Source: Tethya wilhelma
Lineage: Eukaryota > Porifera > Demospongiae > Tethyida > Tethyidae
DNA length: 64,000 nt
Assembly (NCBI GenBank): GCA_964030475.1
Contig: CAXIPT010000002.1
Span: forward strand, 20,638,022-20,702,021
Direction of reading: 5' to 3'
Of this stretch, positions 33,830 to 47,710 are shown piece by piece; position 1 is the first letter of the stretch, and the number at the start of each line of letters is the position of its first letter. Made by a program: the position numbers and the translations under genes. The notes beneath the pieces were generated by a model, which saw only the letters and a list, made by a program, of their open reading frames with translations, was not told where the DNA came from and made no database searches.

Positions 33830-36800
33830 CTAATCCAGTAGTGGTTCTCTGAATGCACTGAGATCTGGAGAAGTTTTGTTTCTGTTTTCATCTAAATTCT
33901 CGGTATTCTCAGATTGGTCCAGATTGTCATCTGTGTAAGGTGTACGTGTGTGTATATGTGGTCATGTGGATGCGTGCATGCCTGACGCATGACGTGTTAC
34001 ACTGTATTCAGTACATGCAACTTGTGAGTAGGTACTTTATGCAAGGTGATTGTGGGTGCTCTGTTGATAACATACTTGTGGCTACTTCTGTGGGGGGTTC
34101 CTCAAAGAATTTAACCACTTTCAGTTTTAAGTCATCCATTCTTTGATTGAATTCCTTCATCTTTAATTCAATTTTCTGCATCCTCTCATTGTCTCCACTT
34201 TTGGACCTAAACAACCAACAGTGGCCTTCACACAGTCACACACACTATAGCTAGCTACTCAACAGACCAGACTAGTCCAATGATCCTCCTAGCTCCTCTG
34301 AAGACCAGGAACAGCAGGCCGTAGATGAAAGGGAAGGCAATGAAGCACTTGGAAGTAGTGGGCCCAATGTATCTGTCATTCTCATCGAGGATGGCAATGG
34401 TGGCTCCAAAGAGAGCCATGATCATGAGCACCTCTGTGACGTTGATGTGGTACTTCTGGTAGGGCTTCACGACACAGATGACGCCAAGACACAGCAGGAT
34501 GAGCAGGCAATGGATGAACTGTGTGTGTGTATTACGTGAAGGGACAGAATATGTTATCATACAGCAATACAATACTAAAGGGGAGAGAGTCAAATTGCAT
34601 CANATTGTCTCCACTTTTGGACCTAAACAACCAACAGTGGCCTTCACACAGGCACACACACTATAGCTAGCTACTCAACAGACCAGACTAGTCCAATGAT
34701 CCTCCTAGCTCCTCTGAAGACCAGGAACAGCAGGCCGTAGATGAAAGGGAACGCAATGAAGCACTTGGAAGTAGTGGGCCCAATGTATCTGTCATTCTCA
34801 TCGAGGATGGCAATGGTGGCTCCAAAGAGAGCCATGATCATGAGCACCTCTGTGACGTTGATGTGGTACTTCTGGTAGGGCTTCACGACACAGATGACGC
34901 CAAGACACAGCAGGATGAGCAGGCAATGGATGAACTGTGTGTGTGTATTACGTGAAGGGACAGAATATGTTATCATACAGCAATACAATACTAAAGGGGA
35001 GAGAGTCAAATTGCATCAATAAACATGCACAGTTTTGACAAACAGTTAGCATGTCGGACGCCAGAACTCTCCCTCAAACAAATCACACAGCATTAAGGCA
35101 TCATCACACCTACCAGCACTGCTGATCTCGTTGTGAAGGCAATGAAGAGGTTGGCAGCTACAAACAGCAATCTCCTCCAAATGTCCCACACTCCGTACCA
35201 CAGATAGGAGCGACCCACCTTGAGCCCGTGGGTGAGGGCATTGGACACCTGGATCATTTTCTAGAGGGAGAACAAAAGAAGATACACCCATCTAGCCTAA
35301 TGTCCCTCCACATTGTGTTGACACTACAATATACCATATAGCACGTAAATTTGGCGAGAAGTAAATTTCAGAAATTGGCGAATTATTCTGCAAATCACCA
35401 AACAGTTTTATCAATGAGTATGCAGAATTAAAAATTACCAAATTTAAGTCGCCAATCATGCTAAAATGCGAATTTGCCAAATTTTAAGCCTGCCAAATTT
35501 ACCCGGCATACAGTACACAGACCTGAGGTTGGTAGATGATGTAGAGGAGGTAAGCTGGGAGCACGATCCCCAGGGCTAAGAGAAAGAGAGCTCCAAAGAC
35601 AAGAATGAACACAAATGGAACATCAAAACATTTGAGAGTTCCACGATAAAGGAAAGACTGCAATGAAGAGGAAACACTGTTCAACACACATTGATGTGTA
35701 CATGTACATGGTGTGAGGCACTTACGTAGTTGCCATCAATATTGGTACAACTGATGAAGAGGAAACAAGTGTCAACAAAATACTTGTACACAAACAGAAA
35801 TAGCAAGTAGAAGCCATGAAATCCATAGTGTTCCCGTTGACTCAACATGTGTACACGATTAGCACTGAGAAAATACAACACATGAAAGAGCAGAGCTTGT
35901 AGGAGGAGTTGTCTGAGAGTCTTATGATGGATGTAGACTTGGCCTCACACCCAGGCTCTCTCCTTTCAGCCCAGATAAATAATGCTAGCATTTTTTTGAG
36001 CATTATACATAACTCTTGAGTGCATTTAAAGCATTTCATCTTCAAGCAACCAAAGATTTTAAAATTGGACTGCTATGTTCAATTGTTGTGCTGTAAATTT
36101 CATTCAAGTCAAAGCAACAAATGTACTTGAGGCCTAGTTTAGTAAAATAAATGCTCTGTAGAACAATGATTGGTTTAAACCCCTTTATATATACATTTTA
36201 AAATCAGTGTTTTTGTAATTGTTTCGTCGATTCTGGTGAAGCAATAATAAGCAATATAGGTACAATTGGAAAGTATTATAGGGCATTTTTGCTAGCACTG
36301 AAGAACGGAATTATAGGTAGAAAAAAAAAGCATTATTTATCTGGGCATACTCTCCTTTGACCTTACACTAATGGTCAAGTGGAGGGCCTGGGTACGAGGC
36401 TATATAATATAGACTCACCAACAGGCGTAGGTGAACGCAGTCAGTGTAGCTATGACTGGGGGGATGAAGCCGAGGAAGGCGATGGCTTCAGCCGGTACAT
36501 TCTCCCTGAGGCACACTGGGAAGGGCATAGCAAAGCCAAACATGTTGATGATGAAATCAAAGAATTGGAATCCAGTAGAAGAGGTTGTTCTTGAGACATA
36601 AGGTGTGTTCCGATAGATCAGACCAATCACCTGAGCAAGGATTGCAACACCATAGTACCACTGCTAACACTGGGTGATGACATGAGTGGAGTTTTACCTG
36701 GGCAAAGAAGATGACTCCTTTCAGCTCATTGGGTAAGGGAAAGTCAAAGTAGAGCACCACAAGAGAGAGAAAAAGAGTGATGAAACAGATGAAAATGAAC

Positions 36801-39518
36801 AGAACAATTCCACGAGCACCACAATTTCTCTGACAGAAACGAAGGTCAAAGGTCGCACCATATCCCTCTTGGCAGTCACCACACAATGTGCCTATGATAG
36901 AAACAGAGACAGTTCAAGACAAGAGAAAGAGAGAGAGAGAGACGGTTGGGTAGTTACCCTTCCTCCCAGGAGCACACTGATCATCAACATCATCAAACTT
37001 GAAGAGGCATCCATTGAGAGAGCCCAGTCGTGTGCAGTTGAGGAAGCCGGGGATGGTGCTGGTGAAGTAGAGGGAGTTGTCCTCCCTCACCCCCACCCAG
37101 AGACCCTCACGGACGTAGACATAGCGACCCTGAGAGTCACAGCGCTCAATCCGCCTGAAGTAGTCTTGACACTGACAACGCTGAGTGGCATTGTTGAACT
37201 CGTAGCCAGGATGACAGTCGCCCACAGTCAGGTTGATGGAGTAGACCGTTGCCTAGAGCAGGCAGGGTGGCATGGCAACCAATCAACACTTGTATCAGTG
37301 AGTGATTGTATGTAAAGTTACTGAATTCCATGCAACCATGCAACATGTAGATAAACTAGTTGTGAGTACAACACAACTAGAGAGATAGTGTACAATAACG
37401 GCACACATACCTGACTTCCAAGAAAAGAAAAGTCGGCTGTAATGACAGCAGTTTGGTTGGTAAAATTCACCGAGTTATCATTCAGCAGCGATGTCTTGTC
37501 AGGAACATCATACTGGTAGGTGGAGCCATTGCTGGAGAGAGAGCCCAGGGGCTAGAAGGAGCGAGGGAACCAGTTGCCACAGCTCATGCTGTATTATAGA
37601 CATCGAGTTTACCTGTGGCTCCTGAGGAACATTCACAGACCAGACAGCTTCTCTGAAGTTCTCCAGCTCATCTAGGGTTGTTAGACGAAATGATACTTTC
37701 TCTCCGTACGATATGGTAGAGTTGACCGGATCAAACTGAAATAAAAGACCATGGGTGTTATAAACTAGTATAATAATTACAGGAGGTTTCTTACACTGGT
37801 CTGAGCAGCCAGGAAAGATGGGTCAGTGGCCAACGCCTCATTTCTAATCCCTTCTGTTGTTGAGTTGGCCTCCACTCTGTTGTTCTTGAATAAAAATGGG
37901 TAGTTCCTTTCATTAGGCTCAATTTCAAAGATGGTATAATCTCCAGTAACATTTCCGAGCCATTTGCAGCGAGACAGATCATTAGCATAAATGGCAGCAC
38001 CTGCCAATCCAGCTGTGTTGTTAATGAACCACATCCGAGTGTTCTGAAGTGATCAAGGCACAAATGTTATGAAATGATTGATAGCTGAGAGAGTATGAAA
38101 ACATTGCAGTAGGAAACAGACCTTTGGCCCAGACTATCAACAGGATAATCATCATTAAGGAAAAAATACTCACCCAGTCAGTAGGCTGCAGGTCCACCAG
38201 CTCAGTGAAGTAGCGGATGAAACAGCCGGTGTTGAGAACAGAGAGAACAATGTCAGAGGAGGCATATTCTACGTAAATGCCAGCACCCAGTTGGCTCACA
38301 AAGTTGTTGGAGAATTGAATGAAGGAAGCGTTATACAAGAGAACCTGAAATGAAAGGATGGTACACACTGACACTGAGGTGTCACCACTTAGCACTGAGG
38401 TGTTCCTCACTGACCAGGCTCCTCCCAGACATGGCGATGCAGCCTCCAAACACAGCAGTGTTCCCATCAAAGAGGATCTCCCCCCTCACATCCATACGAG
38501 AGGAGAGCAGAGAGATCCCTCCCCCCTCATTGTTGAGGAACGTACAATTACCAGAAAAAGTCACTAACACTCGATAGGCAGTGATGGCTGTGGTATCTCC
38601 GCTGCCTTGGCTGGCAACATTGTCCCAAAAATGACTGCATGTGTGCATGTGAAAAGGAGAATCAACTTCAAACCAATCTATTAAATCGGCCACTGGGGAA
38701 ACTCATCTCCATACAGTGTAGCCAGTGGTAATACAGGTCCTTACCAATCCTGTATCTCCACTGGCACTCCGATCTGTGAAGTGTGTGTGAGAGAGTAAGC
38801 ACCCAGAGCTGTCCCCTCAAAGAAAGCTGAATTCCTCTCAAACTGACATCTCCTCAAGACCAGCTTGTCTGAGAGTCCATCTTCAGGAGACAGCACAGCA
38901 CTCACTGACGTTGACAGAGCTATGGCTCCACTTGCTTTCGCCTCATTCTCTGTGAAGTTGGTGTCAGAGAACAAGATTGTGTTGAATGCTGTGTCTGAGA
39001 TGAAATCAATACCCACTGCTCCTCCGGTACACTTGTTGATGGTGCAAGAATTGTTTGAAAATATTGAATCGGTTACAACAAAGTTATTCCGATCAGAATT
39101 CCCAGCTAGAGACATGGCCAGAGCACCTGCGTGGGCCTGAGCAGTGTTTCTGATAAAGGCTGAGCGTCTTATGCACACTTTGCTGTTATTGCTGCTCAAT
39201 AGACGAATGTTGACAGCTCCAGCATGGCCATAGTGCTCAGACCGCCTCACCAAAGAGACAGCATCGTCAGGTCTGGCAGTGTTGTCAGAGAATGTGCAGT
39301 TGTCTATCAGTATATTGGTGGGCACGGCCTCAATGTAGAGGGAAATTCCCCCCGAGGTGGTGCGGTTGTCAATGAAGAAGAGCTCCTGACCGCCAGAGAA
39401 GTAGCAGCGATGCTGGGAGACATTGGGATTGAGAAACTGAGGGGTGTTGTTGGTGAACTTGGTGTTTGTGAACATCACAGAGGGAGTGTCGTAAACTAGG
39501 AGAGGGGGCGAGAGGTTG

Positions 39519-39559
<41 letters not shown>

Positions 39560-40147
39560 AAAACACATACTCCACAATCGTACAATATTTTTGTACCAAA
39601 TCTCTCACCTAAACCAGCACTGGTTGAAGAGTACAAAGTCTGCCTGTGCGATGTACACATTGGAGGTGATGGGCCCACACTGAGTGAACGTTATCCCCTG
39701 CACATACACATGACTCGATCGACGAATCTGAAAGTTTCTGTAATCACAAATTTCATCCTCCTCCAAATACTGGCCACAGACGGCTATGGTGGACTCCACC
39801 CCAGCCCCTATCAGTGCCACACGGTCAGCATCAGCAATGGCAGTGGTGTTGGTGAAGGCATAGCGGCCAGGAGAGAGGTGAACAACAAGACTGCTGGTGG
39901 ATCCTTCGAAGAGGGCATACTGCAGGGAGAGACATGGCGGTGAGGGGGAGGATGAGCTGCCATTGAGGCACTCCACACTGTCACGGCCCTGCTCCACGTC
40001 CACTCGACGCACTGTGGCATCCATGAAGATACTCTCCACCTCTGGAGCAAAGAACTCTTGGAGGTAATCGCATGTTTCAGTTGTAGCACCGAGAGCCTCT
40101 GAGCCACTCAAAACAAGAACAACAAAGATGAGCAGCAATGGCTTCAT
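33830..40147 (-). CDS. Beta-helix ectodomain multi-pass membrane protein, gene II
   Basis: The start at 40147 gives a signal peptide (MKPLLLIFVVLVLSGSEALG) and then CLSLQYALFEGSTSSLVVHL, the usual first rung of such helices. A very large exon (38745-39515) carries many rungs: DNCTFSDNTARPDDAV, RRSAFIRNTAQAHAGALAMS, DSIFSNNSCTINKCTGGAVG, DTNFTENEAKASGAIAL. Next come the membrane-proximal ISYGEKVSFRLTTLDELENF, a Cys-rich part (VGDCHPGYEFNNATQRCQCQ) and GTLCGDCQEGYGATFDLRFC. Spans follow, starting with GIVLFIFICFITLFLSLVVL, then WYGVWDIWRRLLFVAANLF and CVVKPYQKYHINVTEVLMIM. The tail joins WSVE to SKSGDNERMQKIELKMKEFN (exon 34075-34205) and ends FREPLLD at 33830. The penultimate membrane exon is present twice around the N at 34602. 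About 30 percent similar to gene I in the membrane part by eye. Confidence 0.75.
34188..34601. repeat. Tandem duplicate unit inside gene II
   Basis: This unit matches 34603-35017 with only one or two base changes (for example 34332 G against C in the copy). It includes a full membrane exon (34255-34518 and again 34671-34934). The N at 34602 separates the copies, which indicates a false duplication. Confidence 0.85.
35332..35515. mobile_element. MITE-like element with TACCATATAGC / TACTGTATGCC termini
   Basis: The left end is TACCATATAGCACGTAAATT and the right end is the inverse of TACTGTATGCCGGGTAAATT. The element is about 184 bp, with GCGAATT/CGCCAAT words inside. It is intronic in gene II. 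Confidence 0.6.
35934..36405. mobile_element. Non-autonomous element with long inverted ends
   Basis: Nested inverted pairs are present: TAGACTTGGCCTCACACCCA with the inverse near GGGTACGAGGCTATA, and CCCAGATAAATAATGCTAGC with GCATTATTTATCTGGGC. The element is about 470 bp, AT-rich and non-coding, and located in an intron of gene II between two membrane exons. Confidence 0.6.
39521..39558. repeat. (GT)n microsatellite in gene II intron
   Basis: About 19 GT units form the tract just before the large beta-helix exon on the minus strand (reads as CA before the acceptor). Confidence 0.9.
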
Positions 40148-40645
40148 AGTGGCAGATCTAAATCCAGAGGACAAGGAATTAGCACAGACAGTTAGCTATA
40201 GCTTTTGTAACAAATAAAATTAATAATAATTCATTGGGTCATTGGGTGTGCAATAAGTTGACTTGGCAAGAGAATCTGTGTTTGAGAAACTGAGTGCGAC
40301 CAACAGGCACATTATGAGTCTCTAGAAACGAACAAACTCACCTTCTGTTGTCTTTTATGATGTGAACCCCATGCACTCATCAACGGATAAATTGTAAACA
40401 TAGACATAAAATTAAGAGCCTGATCACGAGAGAGGGGGCAGAGCTCGCGGAATGAAAGGTCAGCAACTCCAAACATGTTCATACAGATGTGAATTTGTTT
40501 ACTCCACTCAACGGAGACCAGCAGCTCTTGTAGTAGCAGTATCAGGACTGTGAAGGTTGTGGCGGTGCAGGGAACAGACTCACATCTTACTAACTGGAGA
40601 TAATAATAGGAACCAATGTTTGTGAGTGGTTTTGAGGTCAAAACC
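40148..40645. promoter_or_regulatory. Shared divergent promoter region of beta-helix genes II and III
   Basis: The start codons of two paralogous genes point away from each other across 498 bp. No coding sequence or repeat is visible in between, so both promoters and both 5' untranslated regions must sit here. Co-regulation of the pair is a natural expectation but is not shown by the sequence. No clear TATA was assigned. Confidence 0.55.
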
Positions 40646-41941
40646 ATGTATGGTTTCATTGGGAGCTTGTTCGTGCTAGTACCTTTACTACTAGCTCAAG
40701 CTACTGCATCATCACTAGCTAACAACTGCTCTTATAAGTATACACTGAGAAATAATCAACAAAGCAGTCCTCCAATCAGTGACGGCATTGCCTCCCTTCA
40801 AGCCACCAGTGCAGAAGGCGTGTCCACGGTGTACGGCTCCCTCTATGAGTTCCTCTCAGAGCCCAGTCTGTCGGTCCCACCCGATGAATGCCTCCAGCTA
40901 TCACTAGAGCCAGGCCAATATGCCATGTCAACAGATCATTCCACAGTTATTGAGTACAGCCTTGTTGTATCTGCCCCGGCTGGTGAAGTGAGGCTCTACT
41001 GTGATGGTGGTGGTGCTTCTAATGATACAAGTCACCAATCACCACTTAAGATGAGCAGAGCAAGTGGAGTGACATTTGTACTCCTGGATGGAATCGTCTT
41101 TGAGGGGTGCTCAAGACCACTGCAGTTTGATGATCTGGAGAGAGTTAGCATCACTAATTGTGTGTTTAGGTAAGTACATGAGTTGAGTCAGGGACTTGGG
41201 CTGGTAAAATGATCAGTGAGACTGTTTACTAGCATGCAATGTGTATGTGTACACTAAAGAATGCCTGGTACCATAACTGTGGTAACTCAATACAACAAAC
41301 ACACATGCAGAGACTTCACAGCCTCAGCAGTGGACCTCTTCAACATTGAGACATTATCAGTTCTCGGCTGCACTTTCACCAACTGTTCAACTAACATAGC
41401 CAAGGAACAGTACCGTGCAAACTCTGGAGCTCTCTCCATTGCCTACTACACCCCCACACCACCTGCCCCTCCCTCCACACCACCTGCCCCGCCCTCCAAC
41501 TCCCATCCCACCGTACTGATCAGTGACTGTGTGTTCACCGGCAACCGGGCCATCCTTCCCAAGAACAACTCCAGCCAGCAGATCAACCTTGCTCTCAACA
41601 TGAACATCTACTTTGGTCGTGGCGGTGCTCTTGGGCTGTTTGTGGTCGAATCACTCTTCAACATTGTTGCTACGGTCACCAACTGCACCTTTCTTGACAA
41701 CTATGCTGATTCATTTGGCGGAGGGATGTACATCTACATCGATGGCAGTGAGACTCACCACAACTTCTCTGTCTCTGGGTGCCATTTCCTGAGGAACCAG
41801 GCGGGCAGAGGAAGCTTTGGGGGAGGGATACAAGTGGCCATGCTCATAAGAAACTTTGGACAACCTAGTCTGTTGGATTTCTCTGATTGTCATTTTGAAG
41901 AGAATGTTGCTGACTTTGGAGGAGGACTGAGCACTGTGCAG

Positions 41942-42010
<69 letters not shown>

Positions 42011-43341
42011 CACTCGATCTCCCCTCAGGCTAAGCCTACCTACCCCCGTCTCTCTCCCTCCCCTCAGGTCTACAGTCAAGGTGCTGGTAACAATGTCAGT
42101 GTGACAGACTCCACGTTTCTACGCAACAGAGCTGGAGTTGGGTCGGCCTTGATGTTTGGCTCCTTCCTCTATGTTCAGAACAGGAATGAATCTTACATCT
42201 ATACGACCAGAAACAAGTAAGTAGTTGTTGTGCATGACATTGGCAGCTGCTGGTGAATGGATCATGGTGCTGTGATTACCCTTGTACAGTGTGTTCACTG
42301 ATAACTCCTCACCTGGCGGCACCTTTGTGGCGGGCTTTGTCAATGTCCGCTTCCTGGACAACACTAGTTTCACCAATAACATTGGACCCGGGCTCAGGGT
42401 GAGACTATGAATATCATTAACACATTCCATCATCTCATTAATCTTGGCCACACCCCTCTCCCCCTCCCCCTATTAAGGTTGTTGGCTCCCAGGTTGAGGT
42501 GCGTGGCAGTCTCTCCTTCGTTGGCAACAATGCTGAGAACCATGATGGTGGGGCTCTCTTCATCGAGGCCTTTGGGCAAGTGAAGCTCTACGATGGAGCA
42601 GCCATGGTGTTTATCAACAACACTGGGAGGTGAGCAGCCCAGAGCTCTATGAGCAGCCAGCTGTGATGGGACAACATTGCCTCGTGGTTTTCAAAACAAT
42701 TGCTTGTTTGAGTGTGTGTGTTGCTGATAAGTGCACACATGTATACATAACTGAGCTTGATGAGGTAATCATCATTCAATGGCCATTACTGCTCCTGCAG
42801 GATTGGTTCCGCCATTGTGGTGAATGTGCAGCGATCTTCAGCCGTCTTCTCTGAGCTTGTCTTCAACCCTCAGTGTTTCCTGGTCCATGAAGACAGCCAA
42901 CGCCCCCCTCGGGACTGGAATGACGTGAGGATCTTGGGCTCATCGTATAGAGTACCTGCATGCCAAGTGGNTCTATGTGGGAGGTGTATGAATGAGACTA
43001 GTGTGGGTGTGTTGAGGAGTGTTTGCCGCCACTGCCACTCACAGAACTTCTACGCCATTGGCTTCCTAGGTGAGCTAACCACTAGGCCGTGTATAGACAC
43101 ACTGAGACAGTGTTAATCTCAACTCACTGTGTCCTCAATCTCTCACCCACCCAGTGATTGGTGACATCGTGGCTGTTGGACTGATTCTGTTTGCTGCTCT
43201 TAAGCTCCATCTTGTGTTTCCCCACTCCTTCAAAGGCCTTCTCTTCTACATACAGACGGTCTACTACATCACAGAGTACTTCCCAATCTCCTTCTTTGAC
43301 ATCAGGAAATATGTATGCAGCAGCACACCATACACACACAG

Positions 43342-43415
<74 letters not shown>

Positions 43416-44394
43416 GGGGGATGAAATGTAATGATCATCTTCTCTCTTCCTCCTAGATGTTGTACCTGGCTAGTCTGCTGGGTCTCTACTTCCCCTGGGA
43501 CTTCTGTCTCTATGACGGCATGACAGCACTCGTGTCCTTTGGCCTTCGGTTCATACCCATCGTCATAGCAACCATCATTGGGACAGCTACTGTCATTATA
43601 GCCTACAGTATTATATATGCCTCCAAATACACTAAGAAAAACATTAGGTATGATTGAGAATTAAAGATACAAATTGTTTGAAAATTTCCAAAATTTAATA
43701 TTGATAATTTTGCTTCAGTGTTAAAGAGGGTCGCAAGAATGTGTGGAATGCAATCTACTCTCTCATTCTCTTGTTGTATGCTCCTCTCATCCACACCTGT
43801 ATGTCCCTCCTACACTGTCCTGAGACCCCTGGGGGGGACCAGGAGGAAGAGGCACATGTACATCTGTGTATAGCTGGTAAACTTGCAATTGTGTCACCTA
43901 GTTTCTTAATGATTCACTGCAGCGTTGGTTCATTGACGGTGAAGTGACATGTTTCCACGACGTCGGTCACATTTTCCTCGCCATCCTCTCCATTGTCTTC
44001 CTGGTGGTTCTCTCTCTCTTCCTCCCTGTCCTCCTTACCTTCACCATCGTGGCTTCCTCCAAGAAGGTCCAGAGGAAGTCTCGCAGAGTGACCTGGATGT
44101 ATGAAGCTGTCACCAATGGCTACAGGGACTCCCATGAAACAAGATGGTGGGCTACTTGGGACCTCTTGAGAAGGCTTCTCCTGGTGGTGCTGGTGATAGC
44201 ACTCCCTGGGAGATCAGTGAGTTGTTAGCAGCTTGCCATGCCATTGTGCTGTGGGTGATTCACCTCATACTGTTCAGTGTTGTATGTTAAACATTGAATT
44301 GATATGATAATGCTTCCATCATGTTCACACTTACGCTTACACTCCACATACACACATGCACATGCACACACATGCACATACACATGCGCACATG

Positions 44395-44464
<70 letters not shown>

Positions 44465-45138
44465 ATTTTTGTAGCTGGCTCCTTTATTCATCTTGGTGGT
44501 AGCCTTCTCCCTGCACATCTTCCTTAGACCTTACAAGAAACTCTGGCAGAACGTCTTCGAGGGAATTATTTTGCTCAATTACATCATTCTATTCTTGCTT
44601 AGAGGCACACAGTCATTCTTGTCTAATCTCAGCACCTACAGTGGCACTCAGGTATAGCGGCTGGAGTGTGAGGCTGTTTGTACTTTGGCTTCACGACTCT
44701 TTATCTCTCTCTCTCTCTCTCTCTCCTCCCCCATCCTGTCGTGTATGTGTGTGTGTGTGTGTGTGTAGGTGCCAGCAGACAGAGGAAGTAACCTCGCTGC
44801 ACCAGATGCTGTCACTTGGCTATTCTTTTATTTCTACTACTTCCCATTATTGCTAGCTCTTGTCTTCTACGTTGGTCTGGTTGTCTATTGGATAACAAAG
44901 TAAGTCTAGCCCCCCCATATACAAGCTACCATTGGTATACACTGTATTGTGTCTGTTAACTGTCAGGTGGGTCAGATCTCGCTACCATGTTGAGGAGTTC
45001 AGTGTGGCTGATCACTTCAAGAGAAGAGTGTCCAGCTTTGCTATCATCAACACAGACTATCGTGACTTTGATCAGACCCTACCAGAAGTGAGACCTGCCA
45101 AGCCACCTAATGTAACATTCACTGAGGTGTCATTGTAG
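40646..45138 (+). CDS. Beta-helix ectodomain multi-pass membrane protein, gene III
   Basis: The start at 40646 gives MYGFIGSLFVLVPLLLAQAT; an upstream in-frame ATG at 40616 would add ten residues and spoil the signal peptide. The rungs include LDGIVFEGCSRPLQFD, VLGCTFTNCSTNIAKE, ISDCVFTGNRAILPKN, VTNCTFLDNYADSFGGGMYI, VSGCHFLRNQAG and SDCHFEENVADFGGGLS. Then come SELVFNPQCFLVHEDSQ and, across the N at 42971, LCGRCMNETSVGVLRSVC. Membrane exons contain SLLGLYFPWDFCLYDGM, HTCMSLLHC, TRWWATWDLLRRLLLVVLVI and FLRPYKKLWQN, parallel to gene I. The short tail ends at 45138. The GEK...DEL membrane-proximal exons present in genes I and II are missing exactly at the N, so the gene is probably longer in the genome. 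Function unknown. Confidence 0.75.
41944..42009. repeat. (GT)n microsatellite at a gene III splice donor
   Basis: About 33 GT units begin within a few bases of the exon end after FGGGLSTVQ, so the repeat supplies the donor GT itself. Confidence 0.9.
43337..43412. repeat. (GA)n microsatellite in gene III intron
   Basis: About 37 GA units lie between the FDIRKY exon end and the MLYLASLLGLYFPW exon. Confidence 0.9.
44341..44463. repeat. (CA)n microsatellite in gene III intron
   Basis: Interrupted ACATGCAC units are followed by a long CA run that ends next to the exon encoding LAPLFILVVAFSLHIFLRPY. Confidence 0.9.
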
Positions 45139-45728
45139 TCAATAGTTGTAGCCAATGTGAATGTGAGCAACTCTGGCACCTACAACTACAAATACATGCA
45201 GGTACTCTCTTTTGCATTCATTTACTGATTGGTACACAGAATGCTTTTTAAAACACCACTCACTTTGTATACATGTGTATGTGTGTGAATACTCTTATAT
45301 GTATGTACGTGATCTTGAATGTTTTAATAAATTATTCATGAATGGATTATCACATGGTCTGTAGTATAGATGGAACTTTTTTCCTCTCAAATCTTTTCAT
45401 TGAGCTGCTTGTTGCAAATGGTGGGTCATTCGTGATGCTGTTATGAAACAAAGGACTGCCTGAATCACTGCCTTGTTCTCACTGCACAGTGCACCAGTGG
45501 AGTCTATTGGGATGAGTCTCAATCAACCTTGTAGGCACCATGTACTCACTATACACTCTGAAGTCATTCACATGCCATGTGCTAACATGTGACAGCTTCT
45601 GTGGCCATCTGGCCTTTAAAAGGCATGACTCCGTCACGGAACAGTTAGGCATTTCTGTAGAACGGTAGCTGGTCACAAAGCTAGAGTCAGTTGGGTTGAG
45701 TTCACAATCAAAGTCTGAAGAGATCAAA
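45139..45728. other. Intergenic region, gene III to silicatein 1
   Basis: Gene III 3' untranslated sequence with AATAAA near 45325, then the silicatein 1 promoter. A TATA-like CTTTAAAAGG lies at 45614-45623, 106 bases before the start codon. No other gene is seen. Confidence 0.45.
45614..45623 (+). promoter_or_regulatory. TATA-like box of silicatein 1
   Basis: CTTTAAAAGG, 106 bp upstream of the ATG at 45729. Silicatein 2 has a comparable TATATAAAA-type box at a similar distance, which supports the call. Confidence 0.45.
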
Positions 45729-47259
<1,531 letters not shown>

Positions 47260-47482
47260 CCACTGATGAAGATATACTGACTCTAATCATTTAATATAGC
47301 GTACAAATTTAAACTCTTCATTTTTTTCCCACTCACTGCATTCATTGAGATGTTATTGTGAAGTGTTAGACTAGGCCTATTATGTATAGACATTGTAGAC
47401 ACCTGTATAACCAGTTGATGATTCATTGGTAGCTCCTGAATGTCCTTTGAACCTTCATCCCTTTGAATATCCTTTGTCTCTC

Positions 47483-47488
47483 AATAAA
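47483..47488 (+). terminator. Polyadenylation signal of silicatein 1
   Basis: AATAAA, 224 bases after the stop codon; the first canonical signal downstream. Confidence 0.5.
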
Positions 47489-47710
47489 TGAATCTTTAAT
47501 CAATAGTGTCAATTTGATTAATAATACTATAGTAGTTAATACTGCATCATAGGCTACACAATGAGGTCATGTAACAGTTACTGTGAATCATCATGCAAAA
47601 AACAACAAAAAAACAAACAAAAAAAAACAATGGCCATCTACGTTATATGGTCAGAAGACATACGCCATGCACAAGGAGAGACTTCGTTCTTAATTAGAGA
47701 GAATTTATGA

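Noticed and set aside
20238..45138. Bacterial (chlamydial Pmp) origin or contamination for the beta-helix genes
   Set aside because: The genes have many GT-AG introns, shared microsatellites with the neighbours, and a multi-span C-terminal half not found in Pmp autotransporters. The motif similarity is that of beta-helix rungs in general.
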